A stretch of DNA of 8,953 bases from Flavobacteriaceae bacterium (GTDB lineage Bacteria > Bacteroidota > Bacteroidia > Flavobacteriales > Flavobacteriaceae): contig JAENXB010000115.1 in the NCBI GenBank assembly GCA_016649785.1, forward strand, positions 1-8,953. The letters run 5' to 3'. Positions 1 to 6,365 of this stretch are shown here, piece after piece. Each line of letters starts with the position of its first letter. Positions within the stretch are counted from its first letter, which is position 1. The notes under the pieces are model-generated. The model was not told the origin of the DNA. It was given only the letters and a program-made list of their open reading frames with translations, and searched no databases. The position numbers and the translations under genes were made by a program.

Positions 1-1092
1 AAATTGCCTTGAGAGAATTAAGGCCCACTCATCCCATTTACCAACAATTAATAGCTGCCTCCAAAGAATATCAAAAATTAAAAAATGATTTCTCCGGTTT
101 TGAAGAAATTCCAAAGGGTAAATTGATAAAACCAGGAATGCAGGATCAACGCTTGCTAAAAATCCAAACCCGATTGAAATCCCTGGGGTATTTAAGGCCT
201 ATCGATACATTGAGCAATTATTATTCTGAAAGTGTAGAAAAGGCCATAGAACAATTTCAACAGGAAAATGGGTTGATGGTTGATGGAATTATTGGAGATA
301 TAAGCATTGGGATATTGAATCAAGGCTTTGACAAACGCGCTGAGCAAATCCTGGTGAACCTGGAACGTTGGAGATGGTTTCCACGGGATTTGGGTTCCCA
401 TTATATTTTAATAAATATTGCCAACTTCCAACTCCAGGTAGTCAAGGAAAACCAGACAATAAGAACCCATAAAATAATTGTGGGCAGAGAATCGAGGAAA
501 ACTCCCATTTTTTCAGATGAAATAGAATTCCTTGATTTTAACCCTGGTTGGTATATTCCCCCCACAATTAAAAACAAGGACGTGATCCCTGGCGCGAGAA
601 GAAATCCTTCTTATTTAGCAAATAAAAATATTGATGTTTACAACAATATCGGCCAAAAGCTGAATCCTTTCCAAATTGATTGGTCCAGTGGTGCAGTGAG
701 GTCATATCAGTATAAACAAGATCCCGGTCCTACGAATCCATTGGGAGAAGTCAAGATAAGTTTTCCCCAACAGGTATATTGTCTATTTACATGATACGTC
801 GTCTAAATCCCTGTTCGAGGGAAATTCCCGTGCCCATAGTTCCGGATGTATCCGGGTGGAAAACGCAGTAGATCTGGCTAAATATTTACTCAGTGACCAA
901 AATGAATTTACTTCAGAAGAAATTGACAAAATAATTGACAAAGGAACCACGAGGCGAATTTATATGGATCAAAAAGTTCAAGTCCATATTTTTTACTGGA
1001 CAGCCTGGCGGGAAAATGGCAAAACAAGGTTTACTGACGATATTTATAATTATGATGAGGCCACCTACAAGGCTTTAAAAAAAGCTTCTTAA
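1..1092 (+). pseudogene. YcbB/LdtD-type L,D-transpeptidase, 5'-truncated by the window and frameshifted
   Basis: This family makes 3-3 cross-links in peptidoglycan in the periplasm. The reading frame is open to the left edge (first full codon at base 3), so the N-terminus lies outside. Visible in order: the end of the N-terminal scaffold region, a peptidoglycan-binding_1 domain (about 130-330, with the SVEKAIEQFQ..GLMVDGIIG pattern), then the YkuD catalytic domain (NLERWRW, FNPGWYIPP, GPTNPLGEVK). The first frame runs to a stop at 792-794 and ends in nonsense after ISFPQ. Reading one base later from about 763 restores the family sequence FPNRYIVYLHDT, then SSGCIRVEN, to the TAA at 1090-1092. 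Catalytic His (790-792) and Cys (847-849) both lie after the break, so the first-frame product alone cannot be active. The fault is one extra base in TTTTCCCC (761-768). It could be a true mutation, a sequencing error, or a site read by +1 slippage at CCC-C. Family assignment is firm; functional status is open. The last 4 bases overlap the opposing gene. Confidence 0.88.
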
Positions 1093-1826
1093 GCCTGGAT
1101 CATCTTTGAATTTTTCGCATAGGTTTTATCGTCAGAATAAATATACAATACCGATTTGTCTTTGATCAGATCAATAATTTCCTTGGAAATTGCCGTAGGC
1201 AGTGCGGGACATCCATAACTTCTACCCAAACGTCCCAAATTTTTGATAGCAGAAGGGTTGGCGTAATTGGCCCCGTGAATTACAACATAACGTTCACGGG
1301 CATTAGAATTAAATTGTTTTTCCACTCCATCTATGAATAAGGACAATCCATTTTTACCGAAATAGGTTTCTCCGGTAATAAAAAACCCTAACGAACTTTG
1401 TAAGGAATTCTTTTTATTGGAGAATTGTGTGGCAAACTCACTTCCAGTATTTTTCCCGTGGGACACAAGCGTATGGTACAGTATTTTATTTTTTGACATA
1501 TCCATCACCCACATTCTCTCTTTTTTGGAGGAAAGACTAAAATCAATTATTGTTAGGATTTGTTTATCAATCAAATTTTTATCGGTTAATTTATAATAAC
1601 CTATCATTCCATTCTTAAAGCTTTTCAAATTGGGTACACTGGGGTTATTTTCCACAAAAACATCATACAACTGTATAATTTCTTCATCAAGTGTTAATGA
1701 TATATTTGAAACTTCAGATATGGGTTCAGTTATTGTGGAAATTTCAGATATGTTATGTCCATCGGTGGTTGTAAATGAGAAAAATACAGTAAAAAAAGCG
1801 ATTACAGTCAAAATTTTATAAGTCAT
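1089..1826 (-). CDS. Exported murein L,D-transpeptidase catalytic domain protein (YkuD_2 family)
   Basis: A 245-residue protein whose N-terminus (MTYKILTVIAFFTVFFSF) looks like a Sec signal peptide, so it should act in the periplasm. Residues about 25-65 form a low-complexity Ser/Thr/Glu-rich linker. The catalytic domain follows: WVMDM and LVSHGKNTG (about 106-128), SSLGFFITGETYFGKNG (about 144-160), VVIHGANY with the likely catalytic His184, and GRSYGCPAL with Cys206 as nucleophile. This matches PF13645-type proteins, which resemble YkuD L,D-transpeptidases; their exact substrate (cross-linking, hydrolysis or lipoprotein attachment) is not settled by sequence. The ATG at 1824-1826 is the natural start because it places the signal peptide at the very N-terminus. 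No Shine-Dalgarno is seen, as usual in Bacteroidota. It converges on the YcbB-like gene and the two stop codons share TTAA at 1089-1092, leaving no room for a terminator between them. Confidence 0.88.
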   Translation of the reverse strand: MTYKILTVIAFFTVFFSFTTTDGHNISEISTITEPISEVSNISLTLDEEIIQLYDVFVENNPSVPNLKSFKNGMIGYYKLTDKNLIDKQILTIIDFSLSSKKERMWVMDMSKNKILYHTLVSHGKNTGSEFATQFSNKKNSLQSSLGFFITGETYFGKNGLSLFIDGVEKQFNSNARERYVVIHGANYANPSAIKNLGRLGRSYGCPALPTAISKEIIDLIKDKSVLYIYSDDKTYAKNSKMIQA

Positions 1827-2134
1827 ACGCTAAGCTTGAAAATTAATGATTTGTTAATTTATTTCAAATACAATACCAACATTCAAATATTTGATTTTAA
1901 TTTATTAAATATTCAAAAAAACCATATTTTTACTGTCTAAATTTCTTATGTTTTAAAGGTCAGTATCTTATGATCTCTCTTAAAATCCAATGTGTCGTTT
2001 AAAAACGAATTAAATTGAAGTTTATTTTTTAACAAGGAAGAAAATTTAAGAAACTGTTGTATAATATAACTATTGAATTTTAACATTCCAACCCAAAACC
2101 AAACAGGAGTAAGGTTTTTAAATTACTAAAAAAA

Positions 2135-2272
2135 GTGGATTTTATCAATTCAGGAGTTGTAATTTTTTTTCTTCAGAAAGAAGATAATCCGTTTACGGGT
2201 GAAATGCAGCATTTTGTTTTATCAACAGAAGAAAATAAAATTGCCCTGGGCGTAAAAAGTGGACCATCTTAA
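2135..2272 (+). other. Possible small ORF or gene relic (45 codons from GTG)
   Basis: A stop-free frame runs from 2084 to the TAA at 2270-2272. There is no ATG before 2204; the GTG at 2135 gives 45 residues (VDFINSGVVIFFLQ, EDNPFTGEMQHFV, then STEENKIALGVKSGPS). The composition looks protein-like, with alternating hydrophobic strands and charged turns, unlike random AT-rich sequence, which tends to read as Lys/Asn/Ile/Phe runs. An AGGAG-like string at 2105-2109 is too far from the GTG to act as its ribosome site. The same frame upstream carries stops at 2081 and earlier. I do not recognise the family. It may be the C-terminal end of a decayed gene, a real small protein, or chance. Confidence 0.2.
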
Positions 2273-2378
2273 TACAGAGAAACAGGATATTAAAATTAAA
2301 GGAGCAAAAAAAAGGCTTAAAAACCTATTTTTATTAAAACATTATCAGGGCAAGTTTAATCCCCCGAAATATAGTTTA

Positions 2379-2386
2379 TATCTTTG
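2379..2386 (+). promoter_or_regulatory. Bacteroidota -7 promoter element for gpmI
   Basis: TATCTTTG matches the Bacteroidota primary sigma -7 consensus TAnnTTTG exactly. Transcription would start a few bases downstream, around 2390-2393, leaving a leader of roughly 15-18 bases before the ATG at 2408. The -33 TTG partner is poor here (TTTAAT at about 2355-2360). Position and exact -7 match make this the likely promoter of gpmI and the following lipoprotein gene. Confidence 0.6.
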
Positions 2387-2407
2387 CGCCTCACATAATT
2401 AATTGCT

Positions 2408-3925
2408 ATGAATAAAAAAGTTATTCTAATGATATTAGATGGCTGGGGCGTTACTCAGGATCCAAAAGTTTCTGCAGTTGCCCAAGCCAATACTCCCAAT
2501 TTTGATTCATTAATTCAAAAATATCCCCACGCCCAATTACTTACCCACGGAATGCATGTTGGATTGCCGGAAGGGCAAATGGGAAACAGTGAAGTTGGCC
2601 ATATGAATCTTGGAGCCGGACGTATTGTTTACCAGGATTTGGCAAAGATCAATTTCGCTGTTCAAAATAATAGTTTAATCCAGGAGCCTGTTTTGCAACA
2701 AGCTTTTGATTTTGCCAAACAAAATAATAAACCCGTTCATTTTATTGGGCTTTTGAGCGATGGCGGGGTGCATTCACATATTAATCATTTAAAAGGCCTT
2801 TTGAGTGCTGCTGCTGAATATGGAATAAAAGAAAAATATGTACACGCCTTTACAGATGGCCGGGATGTAGATCCACATTCAGGAAAGGGATTTGTGGCCG
2901 AAATTGAGGAACACCTTGAAAAGACAGGTGGAAAACTGGCTTCAATTATAGGAAGATATTTTGCCATGGATCGTGACAAACGTTGGGAACGCATTAAAAA
3001 AGCATATGATCTTATTGTTTTAGGAAAAGGAAAAAAATCTCAGAATGCAATTGAGGCAGTGCAGGAAAGTTATGATCATGACGTAACAGATGAATTTATA
3101 GAACCAATTGTGATCACAGATCCCAATGGTGATCCTATAACAAACTTGAAAGACGATGATGTGGTGATTTTCTTCAATTTTAGGACAGATCGCGGTCGCC
3201 AACTTACGGAAGCCCTTACTCAGCAGGATTTTCCGGAGTTTGAAATGAAAAAAATGCCGTTATATTTTGTGACTTTGACCAAGTATGATGACCGTTTTAC
3301 AAACATAAATGTAGTTTTCAAGAAGGAAAACATCAAGACCACCTTAGGCGAAGTATTGGAATATATGGGGAAAACCCAAATAAGGATCGCGGAAACCGAA
3401 AAATATCCACACGTGACATTTTTCTTTTCTGGTGGAAGGGAGAAACCTTTTAAAGGCGAAAAAAGGATCATGTGCAATTCCCCTAAAGTTGCGACCTACG
3501 ATCTTCAACCTGAAATGAGCGCTTATGAGATCAGGGATAAAATTATTCCGGAAATAAATTCCCATAGTGCCGATTTTATTTGCCTGAATTTTGCCAATCC
3601 GGATATGGTAGGCCACACCGGGGTTATAGAAGCAGCCATTAAAGCGGTTGAAGTTGTAGATGAATGTATGGGGAATGTTGTAGACGCCGCGACTAAAAAC
3701 GATTACAGCGTAATTATAATTGCCGATCACGGAAACAGCGAAATGATGATAAATCCCGATGGCACTCCAAACACCGCACATACCACCAATCCCGTTCCTG
3801 TAATTTTGGTAGATAAAGATGTCAAAACTATAAAAGATGGCGTTCTGGGCGATATGGCTCCCACTATCTTAAAGTTGATGGGGATTCCAAAACCCGAGCT
3901 AATGACACAAAATCCATTAATCTAA
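2408..3925 (+). CDS. gpmI: 2,3-bisphosphoglycerate-independent phosphoglycerate mutase
   Basis: This cytoplasmic two-manganese enzyme interconverts 3- and 2-phosphoglycerate in glycolysis and gluconeogenesis through a phosphoserine intermediate. The 505-residue length is typical. Alkaline-phosphatase-superfamily metal motifs are complete: Asp11 in LDGWG, nucleophile Ser61 in GNSEVGHMN, Asp399 and His403 in NPDMVGH, Asp440-His441 in ADHGNSEMM, and His458 in TAHTTNP. The inserted phosphotransferase domain (about 75-305) carries SDGGVHSH (117-124), TDGRDVDPHSG (149-159), YFAMDRDKRW (184-193) and FRTDRGRQ (258-265), the substrate-binding signatures. The ATG at 2408 places the first metal Asp at the usual position and lies just downstream of a TAnnTTTG element. 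The stop is followed after 4 bases by the thioredoxin-like lipoprotein gene, so the two are probably cotranscribed. Assignment is secure. Confidence 0.98.
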   Translation: MNKKVILMILDGWGVTQDPKVSAVAQANTPNFDSLIQKYPHAQLLTHGMHVGLPEGQMGNSEVGHMNLGAGRIVYQDLAKINFAVQNNSLIQEPVLQQAFDFAKQNNKPVHFIGLLSDGGVHSHINHLKGLLSAAAEYGIKEKYVHAFTDGRDVDPHSGKGFVAEIEEHLEKTGGKLASIIGRYFAMDRDKRWERIKKAYDLIVLGKGKKSQNAIEAVQESYDHDVTDEFIEPIVITDPNGDPITNLKDDDVVIFFNFRTDRGRQLTEALTQQDFPEFEMKKMPLYFVTLTKYDDRFTNINVVFKKENIKTTLGEVLEYMGKTQIRIAETEKYPHVTFFFSGGREKPFKGEKRIMCNSPKVATYDLQPEMSAYEIRDKIIPEINSHSADFICLNFANPDMVGHTGVIEAAIKAVEVVDECMGNVVDAATKNDYSVIIIADHGNSEMMINPDGTPNTAHTTNPVPVILVDKDVKTIKDGVLGDMAPTILKLMGIPKPELMTQNPLI

Positions 3926-3929
3926 AAAA

Positions 3930-4493
3930 ATGAAAATGAGCTTATATATTTTAATTCTCGCATTTATCACCTCCTGTGGAAATCTCGGTGAACCGGCTAA
4001 AACAGCCGATAAGGATTTAACTCCGGTGACAGTCCAAAATTCAAAGGAACAACAGGATATGTTGATCGGCAAATTCACAAAAGAAGATTTGCAAAAACCT
4101 CCTTATGAAAGTTGGTTTAAGAGTGGATATGATAATTTTAAGCCTTCTGCAGAAGCTATGGAAACTATAAAAAACAATATTTCAGACTATGAAATTATGA
4201 TTTTTATGGGAACCTGGTGCGGGGACAGCAAACGGGAAGTGCCAAAACTTTTGAAAATTTTGGATGAAGTTGGATATGATTTATCAAACCTGACCATGGT
4301 TGGGGTTAGCAGAAATAAGACCACGCCGGAAAAACTTGAAGAGGGCTGGGATCTAAATAGGGTTCCCAGCATCATTTTTATAAAAGACGGAAAAGAAATT
4401 AACCGTTTTGTAGAATATCCAAAGGAAACTATAGAAGAAGATATCGCCAAAATAGTAAGCGAACAGGGTTACAAGCATTCATATTTGAATTAA
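3930..4493 (+). CDS. Thioredoxin-fold lipoprotein with CGDS active site
   Basis: A 187-residue protein with a lipoprotein signal peptide (MKMSLYILILAFITSC; lipid-carrying Cys16), so it should be anchored to a membrane and face the periplasm or surface. After a linker (about 17-60) comes a thioredoxin fold: strand DYEIMIFMG (87-94), active site WCGDSKRE (96-103), strand LTMVGVSR (121-128), and the cis-proline Pro146 in RVPSIIFIKDG. Only Cys97 of the usual CxxC pair is present; the second position is Ser100. Such proteins cannot form the normal internal disulfide and may act through mixed disulfides, as one-cysteine redox proteins, or in a non-redox role. Of the two possible starts (3930 and 3936), the first lies 4 bases after the gpmI stop. 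The link to gpmI is probably only cotranscription. Fold and lipidation are well supported; substrate is unknown. Confidence 0.85.
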   Translation: MKMSLYILILAFITSCGNLGEPAKTADKDLTPVTVQNSKEQQDMLIGKFTKEDLQKPPYESWFKSGYDNFKPSAEAMETIKNNISDYEIMIFMGTWCGDSKREVPKLLKILDEVGYDLSNLTMVGVSRNKTTPEKLEEGWDLNRVPSIIFIKDGKEINRFVEYPKETIEEDIAKIVSEQGYKHSYLN

Positions 4494-4514
4494 ATGTATC
4501 CTAGTCACCATAAT

Positions 4515-4546
4515 TAAAGCTCGTAAAAAAAAGCGTATCAGCTTTA
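4515..4546 (+). terminator. Possible weak terminator after the gpmI-lipoprotein pair
   Basis: TAAAGCT (4515-4521) and AGCTTTA (4540-4546) can pair as a 7-bp stem, followed by a T-rich run (4547-4560). The loop is long (18 bases) and A-rich and the stem is AT-rich, so stability is low. The position between two transcription units is right. It may equally be chance in AT-rich sequence. Confidence 0.3.
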
Positions 4547-4553
4547 TTCTTTT

Positions 4554-4561
4554 TAATTTTG
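4554..4561 (+). promoter_or_regulatory. Bacteroidota -7 element immediately before the HAD gene
   Basis: TAATTTTG is an exact TAnnTTTG match. Its final G is only 4 bases before the ATG at 4566. If used, transcription would begin at or within a base or two of the A of the ATG, giving a leaderless or nearly leaderless mRNA for the HAD-map-NUMOD4-methyltransferase operon. No clear -33 TTG is seen at the right distance. Confidence 0.45.
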
Positions 4562-4565
4562 GAAA

Positions 4566-4997
4566 ATGCAAAAAATATTGACCATCGCTATAGATTTTGA
4601 CGGAACAATCGTTGAAAACAGGTATCCAAAAATAGGAAAACCCCTGTTGTTCGCAATTGAAACCCTTAAAAAATTACATGAGGAAGGTCACCAGTTAATA
4701 TTATGGACTTATAGAACAGGAGCTGAACTTAAAGAAGCTGTTGAATTTTGTAATAATAAAGGAATATATTTTTTTGCGGTAAACAGGAGTTATCCTGAAG
4801 AAAAATTTGACACTACTTTGAGCAGGAAAATTCAGGCAGATATTTTTATAGACGACCGGAATATTGGTGGATTATTGGGATGGGGAGAGATTTATCAAAG
4901 CTTAAGCCTTGAATTTTCACAAAAAGAACAGCTTAAAAAAATCAAAAAAGAAAAATCAGAAAAAAGCCTTTTGAGCTTTTTTAAAACCAAATTATGA
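4566..4997 (+). CDS. Small HAD-superfamily hydrolase (BT0820-like)
   Basis: A 143-residue cytoplasmic protein with the HAD phosphatase core and little or no cap. Motif I is IDFDGT (nucleophile Asp10, acid/base Asp12), motif II is LWTYRTG (Thr48), the motif III lysine is probably Lys88, and motif IV is FIDDRNIGG (Asp96-Asp97). The order and FIDDRNIGG resemble small HAD proteins of Bacteroidota such as BT0820. All four catalytic motifs are intact, so it is likely an active phosphohydrolase; the substrate cannot be read from sequence. The C-terminal tail (about 117-143) is Lys/Glu/Ser-rich and probably a helix or disordered. Its stop overlaps the map start as ATGA (4994-4997), which suggests translational coupling and a shared operon. 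Confidence 0.88.
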   Translation: MQKILTIAIDFDGTIVENRYPKIGKPLLFAIETLKKLHEEGHQLILWTYRTGAELKEAVEFCNNKGIYFFAVNRSYPEEKFDTTLSRKIQADIFIDDRNIGGLLGWGEIYQSLSLEFSQKEQLKKIKKEKSEKSLLSFFKTKL

Positions 4998-5797
4998 TAA
5001 TAATAAAATCCAGGGAAGAAATTGATTTGATGAGGGAAAGCGCTTTGGTGGTTTCCAGAACTTTAGGAATGCTCGCTTCAGAAGTAAAGCCGGGTGTTAC
5101 TACGCTGAGATTGGATGAATTAGCGGAAGAACATATCCGCGAACAAGGTGCCGTTCCCGGTTTTTTGGGCATGTACGGTTTTCCGAATTCCCTTTGTGTG
5201 AGTCCAAACGCACAGGTAGTTCACGGAATACCTAACAAAACACCTCTGGTTGAAGGCGATATTATTTCAATTGACTGCGGATCGGTTAAAAATGGATTCT
5301 ACGGAGACCATGCTTATACCTTTCCGATTGGAGAAGTAACTCCGGAAACCAAAGAACTTTTAAAAATCACCAAAGAATCCCTTTATATAGGAATCGCTGA
5401 ATTTAAGATTGGAAACAGGGTTGGGGATGTGGGTTATGCTATCCAAAAATACTGTGAAGATCACGGGTATGGCGTAGTTAGAGAATTGGTAGGCCACGGC
5501 CTGGGAAGAAAAATGCACGAAGATCCCGAAATGCCCAATTACGGACACCGGGGCCGAGGCAAGAAATTTATTGAAGGAATGGTCGTTGCAATTGAGCCCA
5601 TGGTAAATCAAGGTACAAAAAACATCAAACAGCTAAAAGATGGCTGGACAATTTTGACTGCCGACAATAAACCCAGCGCACATTTTGAACACGATGTTGC
5701 TATTATAGATGGAAAACCGGAGTTGCTTTCTACATTTAAATACATTTACGAAGCATTGGGAATTGAAAGTACCGAAGAAGATAAATTCAGATCATAA
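4994..5797 (+). CDS. map: Type I methionine aminopeptidase
   Basis: Removes the initiator methionine from nascent proteins whose second residue is small; cytoplasmic and normally essential. The 267 residues cover the whole pita-bread fold. All five metal ligands are visible: Asp94 (SIDCG), Asp105 (YGDHAYTF), His168 (GHGLGRKMHEDP), Glu201 (VAIEPM) and Glu232 (FEHDVAI), each three positions before its E. coli counterpart. The substrate-binding His78 (VVHGIP) and His175 (MHEDP) are present too. No N-terminal SH3 or zinc extension exists, so it is class Ia. The ATG at 4994 overlaps the HAD stop and gives the usual start, IIIKSREEIDLMRES. Four bases separate its stop from the next gene. The C-terminal extension after VAIIDGKPELLS is slightly longer than in E. 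coli. Assignment is secure. Confidence 0.98.
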   Translation: MIIIKSREEIDLMRESALVVSRTLGMLASEVKPGVTTLRLDELAEEHIREQGAVPGFLGMYGFPNSLCVSPNAQVVHGIPNKTPLVEGDIISIDCGSVKNGFYGDHAYTFPIGEVTPETKELLKITKESLYIGIAEFKIGNRVGDVGYAIQKYCEDHGYGVVRELVGHGLGRKMHEDPEMPNYGHRGRGKKFIEGMVVAIEPMVNQGTKNIKQLKDGWTILTADNKPSAHFEHDVAIIDGKPELLSTFKYIYEALGIESTEEDKFRS

Positions 5798-5801
5798 GAA
5801 T

Positions 5802-6365
5802 ATGATTAAAAATTTCAGACAAGAGCGTTGGAAAACCTATCATTTGGATATCTGGATGGATAGGTTTGTTTATAATATCTCAAACTATGGCCGGGTGATA
5901 AGTTTCGTTAAAAATCCGGAGGGAGAACTTCTTAGTGGCGGAAGAAATTCGGGTTATTTATCCTTCGCCGTCGTTCTTAAGAATGGGAAAAATAAAAGCT
6001 ATTATTTTCACAGGGTCATTTCTGAATTGTTTTTGAATAAAAAAGAGGATGATACTTTTGTGATTCACAAGAATTATGAGAAGCACGATAACCAGGTTTT
6101 AAATTTAGCTTGGGCCAATAAAGAGGAATGGATCAAGCACCAGTTTGGGAATCCAAATGTAAAAGAGAACAAGCTGAAAAGGAAATTGAGACAAGTTACT
6201 TCATATTCAAAACTCACCTATGGACAAGCTGTGATTCTCAAGAAAAAATTGTTAGACCCCAACCGAAAAACCAGGATAAGGATACTTGCCAAACAATTTG
6301 GGGTTTCCGAGATGCAGTTATACCGCATTAAATCTGGAGAGAACTGGGGAGACATAGAGGTATGA
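5802..6365 (+). CDS. NUMOD4/HNH-like DNA-binding protein with C-terminal helix-turn-helix, probably nuclease-inactive
   Basis: A 187-residue protein from the ATG at 5802, 4 bases after map; earlier in-frame codons lie within map and are rejected as starts. Residues about 8-50 match NUMOD4 (ERWK, then FVYNISNYGRVIS), a DNA-binding module of HNH homing endonucleases. Residues 67-110 follow the HNH_3 pattern: YYFHRVISELF, then VIHKN with the general-base position His89, Asn97, and Asn101 in NLAWANKEE. The usual H-x-D-G-N loop reads HKNYE. The residue before His89 is Ile and the later metal-binding Asn is Trp110, so both expected metal ligands appear to be missing. Residues about 138-182 form a helix-turn-helix (LTYGQAVILK, then IRILAKQFGVSEMQLYRIKSG), as in NUMOD-type tails. 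Its stop overlaps the next start as ATGA. Possibly a homing-endonuclease derivative adopted as a DNA-binding regulator; that role is inferred. Confidence 0.72.
   Translation: MIKNFRQERWKTYHLDIWMDRFVYNISNYGRVISFVKNPEGELLSGGRNSGYLSFAVVLKNGKNKSYYFHRVISELFLNKKEDDTFVIHKNYEKHDNQVLNLAWANKEEWIKHQFGNPNVKENKLKRKLRQVTSYSKLTYGQAVILKKKLLDPNRKTRIRILAKQFGVSEMQLYRIKSGENWGDIEV

Larger units (their letters stand above)
1827..2407. other. AT-rich intergenic region without a convincing gene
   Basis: About 580 bases separate the divergent YkuD_2 gene and gpmI. All frames are broken by frequent stops, except for one stop-free run of about 62 codons (2084-2272, described separately). It must hold the promoter of the minus-strand YkuD_2 gene, but I see no perfect TAnnTTTG there: the nearest is TGTATTTG on the minus strand (1871-1864). 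The gpmI promoter lies at 2379-2386. No tRNA, riboswitch, IS end or long repeat is seen. The AT-richness and the possible relic suggest a decayed gene, but this is not shown. Confidence 0.6.

Noticed and set aside
1883..1894. 12-base palindrome TCAAATATTTGA upstream of the YkuD_2 gene, a possible operator
   Set aside because: It is made almost wholly of A and T in very AT-rich sequence, has no second copy nearby, and matches no operator I know.
2300..2335. Hairpin AGGCTTAAAAACCT followed by a T-run as a terminator
   Set aside because: Only three base pairs form before a mismatch, and no plus-strand gene clearly ends just upstream.
3344..3781. 145-codon minus-strand open frame inside gpmI
   Set aside because: It is antisense to the conserved gpmI catalytic region, has no recognisable domain and no promoter, and is explained by codon bias of the real gene.
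5709..5801. Longer N-terminus for the NUMOD4-like protein starting inside map
   Set aside because: The extra 31 residues are an out-of-frame reading of the map C-terminus; the ATG at 5802 starts right before the conserved ERWK segment.
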